The notes under the pieces: generated by a model
Told to the model about the DNA's origin: nothing
What the model saw: the letters and a program-made list of their open reading frames with translations, nothing else
The model's database searches: none
Program-made: the position numbers and the translations under genes
Assembly (NCBI RefSeq): GCF_947253395.1
Contig: NZ_CAMXYY010000092.1
Span: forward strand, 1-5,733
Source: an uncultured Olegusella sp.
GTDB taxonomy: Bacteria; Actinomycetota; Coriobacteriia; Coriobacteriales; Atopobiaceae
Length of the DNA: 5,733 nucleotides
Direction of reading: 5' to 3'
Shown here: positions 1 to 5,733 of the stretch, piece by piece
Layout: the number at the start of each line of letters is the position of its first letter
Position numbering within the stretch: the first letter of the stretch is position 1

Positions 1-1744
1 CACTGATGCAAGCTGGATTTGGCGTGAGGGGCAGCTGACCTTCAACAATCTCTATCTTGGTGAACATCGTGACCTGGGATTTGAAGGAGCAGAGCGGGGT
101 TCGGTTGTTGCACGTCCCAACACGCGTGTGTTAGCACCGTCAGTAGTGCCTGGTTGCTCACGTGAAGGTGTGGTTATGCCAGGCGCAGCGCGTGAATTTG
201 CTGATGGCATTTTGATTGATATGGGTCAGATGATTGCAGGCATCATTGAATTCCATTTTCATGCACGTACCGGTCAGAAGGTCACCATCAACTATGCTGA
301 GCAGCTCGATGAGGAAGGTAGATTACTCTTTGCTGCAAATGAGATTATTCAGCAGGACATACTGACTTGCATTGAGGGTGAGAATTGCTTTACCAATGAG
401 TTTTGTTGGCATTCCTTCCGCTATGCCTTTGTTGAAGGGCTTGCTATGGAGGATTTTGAGCGCTTTGATGCCTACTATGTGCATACGGCGCTGATTCAGA
501 CGGGAGATATTGTCACAGACAATGCCTCTTACCAGCAATTATTTGATGCTGCACGCCGTACAAAGTTAAACTGCATCCATGGTATTTGGGAGAACAGTGC
601 CTTTGACCGTTTTGGCTACGGTGGCGATATGGTGGCGCTGTTCAATTCGAATGCGTTTCTTTTTGATACAGAAGGCTTGCTGGACAAGACACTGGGTGAT
701 TTCTCGCGTGATCAAACTGCACGAGGTGGTGTACCTGCGACGGTGCCTGGAGTTGGCGTTGGAAGTGCGTGTCCTGCGCCCGGAGAAGGTCCTCTGTTGT
801 GGCAGCTTGCCTATCCCTATTTGGCTGTTCGAGCAGATCAGTGGTATGGCAGAAAAGATCTGCTTGAGCGTGAATGGCCCCAGTTGGAGCGCTTCTCTCA
901 GTATTTATTGAGTTTTGATCCAGCTGAACTTGCCCAGTTTTGTCTAGGCGATGTAGGCGGCATCAGCGATAGCGCAGGCGAGACACCCGACCGTGAGTTT
1001 GTTGGCTGGTGTGCGATTTTATGGGCTTTGAGCTGTGTAGATGAGGTTGCCATTCGTCTTGGTAAGCAAAACCAAACACTCGAGGCAGCTATCGAAAAGC
1101 TGCACAAACAAATTGTTGAGCGCTTTGCCCATGCTGATGGCAGCTTTGGTGATGGTACGCAGACCTCATATGCTTTTGCGGCGGCGTTGGGTTTGGGAGA
1201 TAGGCGCAAGCTCAGTCATAAACTGGCAGATACAATTCGTGCAAATGATGGTGTTGTGAGCTGCGGTATGTTTGGCTCGGTGCTTGCCTTTGATATGCTC
1301 AATCGTTTTGGATTAGACGGGCTCGTTGAAGGTTGGCTGCTGCGTGAACAGTCTCCAAGTTTCTTGGATATGCTATCTGAGGACTCTGGTTCACTTAAGG
1401 GGATCTTTGGGGGCCATATTATCTCGCGCAACCACGCGATGATGTCGGGTTATGTGCAGTGGATGGCACAGGCACTAGGCGGCATACGTGTGGCAGATGA
1501 TGCGCAGGCAGCAAATCACCTCGTGATTTCACCTTTCTTCTCGCCAAAGACTAACAGTCTGACCTGCTCGTATGTGACGCCTCGTGGACAGGTATGCGTG
1601 AGTTGGGAACGGCAGGCAGTAGGTATTGCGCTGACGGTGACTGTGCCTGCAGGGACAGCGGCAGATGTTTGGGTTGACGGTGCTATCGACACACTTCCTG
1701 CCGATGATGCGCCAATAACGCAGGCTTTTTTGATTGAGGAATAA
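1..1744 (+). CDS. GH78-family alpha-L-rhamnosidase-like glycoside hydrolase, 5'-truncated by the window edge
   Basis: Probable inverting glycosidase of family GH78, whose known members release terminal alpha-L-rhamnose. The frame is open from base 2, giving 580 residues; family members are usually near 900, so roughly the N-terminal third is missing. Residues 13-26 (FNNLYLGEHRD) match the GE-x-YD region of the N-terminal beta domain. Residues 71-103 (IDMGQMIAG, then TVxYAE-like) match the DFGQNxAG beta-sandwich signature. The (alpha/alpha)6 catalytic domain runs from about residue 173, and the C-terminal beta domain from about 495. The acidic motif at residues 197-209 is ENSAFDRFGYGGD where the family usually has DCPHRExxGxxGD: spacing is kept, but Asp and Glu are exchanged at the first two acids and the CPHR core is lost. 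The usual Glu general base near SFLDML is perhaps Asp456. Signal peptide and start cannot be judged. The gene converges on the PTS operon. Fold call is confident; rhamnose specificity is not. Confidence 0.85.
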   Translation, partial: TDASWIWREGQLTFNNLYLGEHRDLGFEGAERGSVVARPNTRVLAPSVVPGCSREGVVMPGAAREFADGILIDMGQMIAGIIEFHFHARTGQKVTINYAEQLDEEGRLLFAANEIIQQDILTCIEGENCFTNEFCWHSFRYAFVEGLAMEDFERFDAYYVHTALIQTGDIVTDNASYQQLFDAARRTKLNCIHGIWENSAFDRFGYGGDMVALFNSNAFLFDTEGLLDKTLGDFSRDQTARGGVPATVPGVGVGSACPAPGEGPLLWQLAYPYLAVRADQWYGRKDLLEREWPQLERFSQYLLSFDPAELAQFCLGDVGGISDSAGETPDREFVGWCAILWALSCVDEVAIRLGKQNQTLEAAIEKLHKQIVERFAHADGSFGDGTQTSYAFAAALGLGDRRKLSHKLADTIRANDGVVSCGMFGSVLAFDMLNRFGLDGLVEGWLLREQSPSFLDMLSEDSGSLKGIFGGHIISRNHAMMSGYVQWMAQALGGIRVADDAQAANHLVISPFFSPKTNSLTCSYVTPRGQVCVSWERQAVGIALTVTVPAGTAADVWVDGAIDTLPADDAPITQAFLIEE

Positions 1745-1811
1745 GCGACAGGAATGTTGAATACCGAAGATTCAATAAAAAACTAACTAGGATTTTATTA
1801 GAAGGAGTAAA

Positions 1812-1845
1812 GAGCCTGCTTAACGTATAGGATTTAAGCAGGCTC
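1812..1845. terminator. Convergent hairpin terminator between the GH78 gene and the PTS gene
   Basis: A perfect 12-bp inverted repeat, GAGCCTGCTTAA (1812-1823) and TTAAGCAGGCTC (1834-1845), encloses a 10-base loop. It lies between two converging stop codons (1744 on +, 1867 on -). On the - strand it is followed by a short, interrupted T-rich run (TTTACTCCTTCT). On the + strand no T tract follows; a run of A comes instead. The hairpin is therefore a better intrinsic terminator for the permease operon than for the GH78 gene, though it may act on both. Confidence 0.75.
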
Positions 1846-1866
1846 GTGGATAAAAAACATTCGCCA

Positions 1867-3261
1867 CTATTGTTTTGCTGATTTTGTTTCTATATTAAAG
1901 TGGCCCCAGAGCACAAAAGAAACAACACATGAGATAAACCAGCTTGCTACTATACAGATGAAAATCATTATTAAGTTTGTCGGGTTGCCACTTGGATCCA
2001 TGTACACGGGCAATGATGTAATTCCAGGCATGACAAAACCAAAGCATTTCACTCCAAGGAGTACGGTCAGAGCACCACTCATACCATTGCCAATCATGGC
2101 TGCGAAAAGGGGAGTTTTATTGGGAACCTGAATGGAGAAAAGGGCAGGTTCAGAGATTCCCATAAAGGCAGAAAATGCGCAGGTCATCGCTACAGATCTC
2201 ATTTTTTTATTAGTCATACGCAGAGCAGCTCCAAAAGCAGCGCCACTTTCGGCAAGGTTGTGACAGAAAGACACAGGGAGTAAATAGTCGTAGCCAAGTG
2301 AAGCGATGTTGGCAATTTGAATGGGACTCGTAGATTGATGCATGCCAAAAAGTACAATTATTGGCATGAAAAAACCCAATAGGAATCCAGCAATGGGGCC
2401 TAGAGTGGAGAACAACCAGACGATGCCATTTGCAAGGCCAATGCCGCACCAAGCGCCAATTGGAGCAAGCGCAAAAAGGTTGAGAGGAATGATAATCCCA
2501 AGTGAGAGCGCAGGTACAACAACGAGTTTCAGTAGATCGGGAATAAATTTGTCAATAAAATGATAAACAACAGAGAGTCCGAAAACACCAAAAATTATTG
2601 GGAAGACAGAGTCAGCGTAATTAAAGATAGGTACGGCCATACCAAAAAGGGTAAGCGGTGTTTCATCGGTTCCCACAGCATTGATAATGGTGGGATACAT
2701 GAGTGATCCGGCCACAATAAGAGCAAGTGAACGGTTTACGTGAAACTTTTCAGCAGCAGAAGAGGCAAGCAGGAAAGGCAAAAAATAAAATGGGATATCG
2801 GAAATCATATTAAAAATAGCCCAGTTACCCGAGCCCGTATCGATACCAAAGTATGCGATAAGTGCAAGCACTCCTTTAACGATACCACCTGCTACTAATG
2901 CTGGAATTATGGGAGAGAAAATCCCAGAAATGGTATCGAATACTCCTGAGAGACCTAAGCCTTGTAACTCCTCCTGATCAATATCAGCTGCAACCTCTCC
3001 GGCCATCTTATCTTTGCCTAACAAGGGCTCAAACTCCTCATAGAGGGAGCCGACACCAGGACCAATAATAATTTGCCATTGTCCATCCTTAATCTGGGCA
3101 CCCAAAGTTCCCTCAAGATTCTGTAATGTCGTAAGGTCTGCTTTTTGGTCATCAACAAGACCAAGACGGAGACGTGTGATGCAATGTGTAGCAGTCTTGA
3201 TGTTACTCGCTCCGCCTACGTGCTGGAGAATTTGTTTCGCCAATTCTTTTTTTGATGCCAT
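1867..3261 (-). CDS. PTS beta-glucoside-type permease, EIIBC subunit (no EIIA domain)
   Basis: Membrane permease of the phosphotransferase system (glucose/beta-glucoside superfamily) that imports a sugar and phosphorylates it, 464 residues. The EIIB domain (about 1-85) carries the phospho-accepting Cys27 in THCITRLRL, and the IIGPGVGSLYEEF stretch ends the domain. A linker (about 87-105) leads into EIIC (about 106-455), which opens with SGIFSPIIPALVAGGIVKG. EIIC has many hydrophobic helices, GMHQ at 306-309 and the sugar-site motif GISEP at 368-372 (GITEP in most relatives). The protein ends shortly after the last helix, so the C-terminal EIIA present in BglF-type proteins of about 620 residues is absent and must come from another protein. 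ATG 3261 has the strong site GAGAGGTGA seven bases upstream. It follows the GH1 gene by 82 bp, probably in one operon. A beta-glucoside substrate is inferred from that neighbour; sucrose- or trehalose-type relatives are the main alternatives. Confidence 0.9.
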   Translation of the reverse strand: MASKKELAKQILQHVGGASNIKTATHCITRLRLGLVDDQKADLTTLQNLEGTLGAQIKDGQWQIIIGPGVGSLYEEFEPLLGKDKMAGEVAADIDQEELQGLGLSGVFDTISGIFSPIIPALVAGGIVKGVLALIAYFGIDTGSGNWAIFNMISDIPFYFLPFLLASSAAEKFHVNRSLALIVAGSLMYPTIINAVGTDETPLTLFGMAVPIFNYADSVFPIIFGVFGLSVVYHFIDKFIPDLLKLVVVPALSLGIIIPLNLFALAPIGAWCGIGLANGIVWLFSTLGPIAGFLLGFFMPIIVLFGMHQSTSPIQIANIASLGYDYLLPVSFCHNLAESGAAFGAALRMTNKKMRSVAMTCAFSAFMGISEPALFSIQVPNKTPLFAAMIGNGMSGALTVLLGVKCFGFVMPGITSLPVYMDPSGNPTNLIMIFICIVASWFISCVVSFVLWGHFNIETKSAKQ

Positions 3262-3268
3262 AGTGAGC

Positions 3269-3277
3269 TCACCTCTC
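3269..3277 (-). promoter_or_regulatory. Ribosome binding site of the EIIBC gene
   Basis: Read on the - strand, GAGAGGTGA lies seven bases before ATG 3261 and supports that start. It overlaps the perfect 10-bp palindrome GTGAGCTCAC (3263-3272). Confidence 0.75.
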
Positions 3278-3301
3278 TTTTCCTATAGTCTCGCTATAAC
3301 A

Positions 3302-3334
3302 GTCTCCGCCTTCGTAGTTTCGTGATTTGGAGAC
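3302..3334 (-). repeat. Inverted repeat in the GH1-EIIBC intercistronic gap
   Basis: GTCTCC and GGAGAC form a perfect 6-bp inverted repeat with a 21-base loop, at 3302-3307 and 3329-3334. In the - strand transcript it falls 10 bases after the GH1 stop codon and about 40 bases before the permease start. A second copy of GAGAC at 3288-3292 could pair with the same upstream arm, and TATAG/CTATA (3284-3288 and 3294-3298) forms a smaller repeat beside it. No T tract follows, so it is not a classical terminator. An RNA processing or stability element is possible; chance is not excluded. Confidence 0.35.
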
Positions 3335-3343
3335 GGTATGCCT

Positions 3344-4822
3344 TTAGTTGAGGTTTTCTCCGTTAGTCGAAATACACTTTTGATACCAGTAAAAAGAGTC
3401 TTTTCGAAAACGTTTTGAGCTACCTTTGCCTTCGTTGTTACGGTCAACATAAATAAGTCCATAACGCTTATCCATAGTGAGTGGGCCACAGGAAACAAGA
3501 TCGAGAAATCCCCAAATCATGTACCCACGCACATCAACCCCATCGATGATGGCTTCTTTAAGACATTTGATGTGTTGGCAGATATAGTCAATACGGTAGT
3601 CGTCGTGGACATGACCGTCTTCGGTGAGTATATCGCTTGCACCAAGACCATTTTCAGCAATGTAGAGTGGAAGACCGTAGCGATCATACATTTGATTGAG
3701 TGTAATACGTAAGCCAATGGGGTCAAACTGCCAACCCCATTCCGAAGTGGGTAGATAAGGGTTTTTGTTGGTCATTACCAGATTACCTGCGGTTTTTTCC
3801 CAGTTCTGGTTGGTAGTAGAAATTTGTGAGAAGTAATAAGAGAAAGACAAGAAATCAACAGTGTTTTTCTCAATAAGTTCCTCATCACCCTGCTTCATAC
3901 GGATGGCAATGCCACATTTGTCAAAATACCGCGCCATATATGCAGGATATTTGCCCCGAGCCATAACGTCGGTATAGAACCAATTTGCATATTGATCATC
4001 ATGTAGTGCCTGAAGATTATCTTCCGGACGACAGGTAGCTGGATAGGTACAGAAGCGAGCAATCATTCCTCCAACTGGTGTATTTGGTCTGCGCTCATGT
4101 ACCGTTTTGATGGCAAGGGCATTTGCCACAAACTCATGATGTAAAAATTGAAAGATTTGTTGTTCAAACTGGTCTCCCTCCTCATCTTTTATTAGACAAA
4201 CGCCATCCCAAGGAGAAAAACGTCCAGCATTGAATTCGTTGAAGGGAAGCCAGAAGTCTACAAGATCACCTAATTCGTCTACTATCGTCTCGACGTAGCG
4301 GAGGAAGAAATCAATAGTTTTGCGGTTCTTCCATCCACCATATTTTGTGACTAGATGAACAGGAATGTCATAGTGCAACATGGTTACAAAAGTCTTAATG
4401 CCATTGCGGTGGCATTCTCTCAACATATCACGGTACCATGTAATTCCTTCGCGGTTAGGTATGGGGTCATCCCCATGGGGAAAAATGCGACTCCAACATA
4501 TAGAAGTTCTAAAGAGTTTGAGACCCAGTTCAGCGAAGAGAGCAATGTCTTCCTTGTAGTGATAGTAAAAATCTACACCACGTCGCAGAGGATAGTATTC
4601 TGTGCCATCGTTGATAAGTGCTGCCTCAAACTCAGCTTGAGAAAATGGATTATTTTGGTGCTTTTCCTCAATTTGTTCGTGAGTCCAGCTACCGTCAAGC
4701 CAACGACAGTCCTGGGTATTTTTACCTTTTCCTCCGGCCATCCAGCCGCCATCGGCTTGGGATGCACTGATAGCGCCACCCCAAAGAAAGCCATCTCCAA
4801 AGCCAGTTTTTGCATGTAGCAT
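3344..4822 (-). CDS. GH1 6-phospho-beta-glucosidase
   Basis: Cytoplasmic retaining glycosidase of family GH1 that hydrolyses phosphorylated beta-glucosides delivered by the PTS into glucose 6-phosphate and an aglycone or sugar. The chosen start gives 492 residues, close to the usual 460-490. The N-terminal FGDGFLWGGAISASQ carries the substrate-binding Gln22, and MLHYD holds His150. The acid/base is Glu196 in LPFNEFN (TFNE in most relatives) and the nucleophile is Glu390 in YIAENGLGAS. Near the C-terminus DLVS, then KRYGLIYVD, supplies Ser444, Lys452 and Tyr454, the phosphate-recognising trio typical of 6-phospho-glycosidases. There is no signal peptide. ATG 4822 is preceded eight bases upstream by AAGGAAGGA. 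The frame stays open upstream to 5071, but that stretch shows no GH1 similarity and overlaps the divergent regulator. First gene of the operon with EIIBC. A 6-phospho-beta-galactosidase activity is less likely but not excluded. Confidence 0.94.
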   Translation of the reverse strand: MLHAKTGFGDGFLWGGAISASQADGGWMAGGKGKNTQDCRWLDGSWTHEQIEEKHQNNPFSQAEFEAALINDGTEYYPLRRGVDFYYHYKEDIALFAELGLKLFRTSICWSRIFPHGDDPIPNREGITWYRDMLRECHRNGIKTFVTMLHYDIPVHLVTKYGGWKNRKTIDFFLRYVETIVDELGDLVDFWLPFNEFNAGRFSPWDGVCLIKDEEGDQFEQQIFQFLHHEFVANALAIKTVHERRPNTPVGGMIARFCTYPATCRPEDNLQALHDDQYANWFYTDVMARGKYPAYMARYFDKCGIAIRMKQGDEELIEKNTVDFLSFSYYFSQISTTNQNWEKTAGNLVMTNKNPYLPTSEWGWQFDPIGLRITLNQMYDRYGLPLYIAENGLGASDILTEDGHVHDDYRIDYICQHIKCLKEAIIDGVDVRGYMIWGFLDLVSCGPLTMDKRYGLIYVDRNNEGKGSSKRFRKDSFYWYQKCISTNGENLN

Positions 4823-4830
4823 GTTTGGTG

Positions 4831-4839
4831 TCCTTCCTT
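4831..4839 (-). promoter_or_regulatory. Ribosome binding site of the GH1 gene (decides the start)
   Basis: On the - strand, AAGGAAGGA ends eight bases before ATG 4822. This, with the GH1 domain beginning a few residues later, favours 4822 over the in-frame upstream ATG codons as far as 5071. Confidence 0.75.
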
Positions 4840-4874
4840 GTACCGTTCTGGCATTTTCTGTTTCTGATGGATTC

Positions 4875-4880
4875 AATATA
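4875..4880 (-). promoter_or_regulatory. Possible -10 element of the GH1-EIIBC promoter
   Basis: On the - strand TATATT matches five of six bases of the -10 consensus and lies about 52 bases before the GH1 start. The hexamer 17 bases upstream (TTTTAT, 4898-4903) is a poor -35 element, which would fit a promoter needing an activator. The region is AT-rich, so other -10 choices are possible. Confidence 0.35.
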
Positions 4881-4892
4881 TGAGAAAAATAA

Positions 4893-4921
4893 TGGAAATA
4901 AAATGTCATAAAATCTATAAT
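4893..4921 (+). promoter_or_regulatory. Sigma-70-type promoter of the AraC-family regulator gene
   Basis: A perfect TATAAT (4916-4921) follows TGGAAA (4893-4898, four of six matches to TTGACA) at a 17-base spacing. Transcription would begin near 4928, giving a leader of about 35 bases before ATG 4963. The spacer contains the second of two ATAAAAT repeats, so a regulator bound there could also affect its own gene. Confidence 0.6.
4898..4914. repeat. Tandem ATAAAAT direct repeat in the divergent promoter region
   Basis: ATAAAAT occurs at 4898-4904 and again at 4908-4914, exactly 10 bp apart, about one helical turn. Read toward the GH1 gene the repeats cover the -35 region of the proposed weak promoter, where AraC-family activators commonly bind directly repeated half-sites. 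This is a candidate operator only; such short AT-rich repeats also arise by chance. Confidence 0.3.
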
Positions 4922-4950
4922 AAATAACATATATACAGATTTTCGCTTTT

Positions 4951-4956
4951 GAAAGG
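4951..4956 (+). promoter_or_regulatory. Ribosome binding site of the AraC-family gene
   Basis: GAAAGG lies six bases before ATG 4963. The frame is closed by a TAA at 4921 and holds no other ATG, GTG or TTG codon between them, so the start is well supported. Confidence 0.7.
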
Positions 4957-4962
4957 CATGAG

Positions 4963-5733
4963 ATGAGCGGCCAGCGGGAAACGGTGTCGAATTATCAGGG
5001 ATATAAGAAAGATCAGCACTTGCAGAGCTTTCTCTATCGTCATACCCCATCTGAAACATGGCACCTTGCACACCCTGGGCAAATGAGTCATCGATACGAT
5101 ACGGTGGAGCATTTGATTATAGACGGCATCGATTGCCTTGTTTTCGACTGGAAAAATACCCTACAAGAGAGGACCGTTGGTCTTATTAAAGAGACGCGTT
5201 TTACCACCATCCCTGTGCATGTAAATCACGATATGGAACTTTCGTTTATTTACGATGGAACCTGTGATTTTGTTGTTGATAGCAGGGCAACTACTCTCCA
5301 TACAGGAGATGTTCTTATTTGCGATACTGGTGTAGTGCGCAGTTCTCCTTCACTTAAAAAAGAACGAGATATTGTCCTTTCAATGGTCTTCCGCAGGGAA
5401 TTCTTTGACTCAATTTTCTTGAGTAAGCTACCTGGTTCGGGGATGTTGACTGAACTCCTTTTTGAGTCTGTGTCGCAACGCAGACGACATGATGGGTCAC
5501 TTGTCATACCTGCTGCTTATGCGGGTCGCACTCGCCAGCTGATGGAATATATTGTTGAGGAATACCATTTTCCCTCAGACTATTCCAAAGAGCTCATTCA
5601 GAGCTATGCTGAGAGTCTTTTTCTTGAACTCATTCGTGGCCTTTATCGTCGCGCGCAGGAAAAAGAGAGCTACATCATTGAAAATCGGCAGCTTGTAGAT
5701 GCTATTCATTATTTGGAAAAGCATTACAAGGAG
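4963..5733 (+). CDS. AraC-family transcriptional regulator, 3'-truncated by the window edge
   Basis: Probable sugar-responsive regulator; 257 residues are visible and the frame runs off the window. Residues about 80-145 form a cupin-like sensor domain: IPVHVNHDMELSFIYDG (His86, His89 and Glu92 at the usual ligand-pocket positions) followed by LHTGDVLICD, the typical G-D turn. Residues about 170-239 look like the helical linker and dimerisation part. ENRQLVDAIHYLEKHYKE (240-257) matches the first helix of the AraC DNA-binding domain, whose two helix-turn-helix motifs would follow outside the window. The gene is divergent from the GH1-EIIBC operon with 140 bp between start codons, the classic position of a local activator. 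It could instead repress, or control genes further right. The family call relies on the sensor pattern and the beginning of the DNA-binding domain, because the latter is mostly unseen. Confidence 0.85.
   Translation, partial: MSGQRETVSNYQGYKKDQHLQSFLYRHTPSETWHLAHPGQMSHRYDTVEHLIIDGIDCLVFDWKNTLQERTVGLIKETRFTTIPVHVNHDMELSFIYDGTCDFVVDSRATTLHTGDVLICDTGVVRSSPSLKKERDIVLSMVFRREFFDSIFLSKLPGSGMLTELLFESVSQRRRHDGSLVIPAAYAGRTRQLMEYIVEEYHFPSDYSKELIQSYAESLFLELIRGLYRRAQEKESYIIENRQLVDAIHYLEKHYKE

Noticed and set aside
128..1744. GTG at 128 as the start of the GH78-like gene
   Set aside because: The frame is open back to base 2 and the upstream residues (LYLGEHRD region) match the GH78 N-terminal beta domain, so the real start lies before the window.
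1755..1777. Small inverted repeat TTGAAT/ATTCAA just after the GH78 stop codon
   Set aside because: A short, AT-rich stem without a T tract; the 12-bp hairpin at 1812-1845 is a far better terminator candidate.
1774..1799. AATAAAA/TTTTATT inverted repeat
   Set aside because: The stem is purely A-T and would be unstable; it is expected by chance in this AT-rich gap.
4355..4819. A 154-residue open frame on the + strand
   Set aside because: It is antisense to the well-supported GH1 gene and shows no recognisable domain or convincing ribosome binding site.
4936..4956. Possible CcpA catabolite-response element around the AAAGCGAAAA core
   Set aside because: The central CG is present, but the outer TG and CA positions of the consensus do not match on either side.
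4823..5071. An 83-residue N-terminal extension of the GH1 protein starting at 5071
   Set aside because: It has no GH1 similarity, overlaps the divergent AraC-family gene, and the ATG at 4822 has a good ribosome binding site immediately before the domain.
5250..5507. An 85-residue open frame on the - strand
   Set aside because: It lies wholly antisense to the AraC-family sensor domain and has no independent support.

Overview
The window reads as a carbohydrate-utilisation locus of a Gram-positive-type bacterium. Moderate GC, AT-rich intergenic DNA, strong AGGAGG-like ribosome binding sites, and a sugar PTS transporter paired with a family 1 phospho-glycosidase suggest Firmicutes or Coriobacteriia (Atopobium-like). 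The genus cannot be fixed from sequence alone. No rRNA, tRNA, CRISPR array, insertion sequence or phage gene was seen.

Layout. (1) Bases 1-1744, + strand: the C-terminal 580 residues of a glycoside hydrolase family 78 (alpha-L-rhamnosidase-type) protein whose 5' end lies before the window. (2) Bases 1745-1866: a short convergent intergenic region with a perfect 12-bp hairpin, the likely terminator. (3) Bases 1867-3261, - strand: a beta-glucoside-type PTS permease with EIIB and EIIC domains but no EIIA. (4) Bases 3344-4822, - strand: a GH1 6-phospho-beta-glucosidase, transcribed just ahead of the permease; the 82-bp gap holds a strong ribosome binding site and inverted repeats. (5) Bases 4823-4962: a divergent promoter region. 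(6) Bases 4963 to the end, + strand: the N-terminal 257 residues of an AraC-family regulator, cut as its DNA-binding domain begins.

How it probably works (inference). The AraC-type protein senses a sugar or glycoside and controls the divergent GH1-EIIBC operon. The permease imports and phosphorylates a beta-glucoside, and the GH1 enzyme splits the phosphorylated product. The GH78-like enzyme could trim an alpha-linked deoxysugar such as rhamnose from a plant diglycoside before or after uptake. However, its acidic catalytic positions are substituted relative to classical rhamnosidases, so its substrate is uncertain.

The most interesting points are the non-canonical GH78 active site, the missing EIIA domain, and a helical-phase direct repeat over the weak GH1 promoter. 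I see no clear evidence of a wholly new type of system; this is a recognisable sugar locus with some unusual details.
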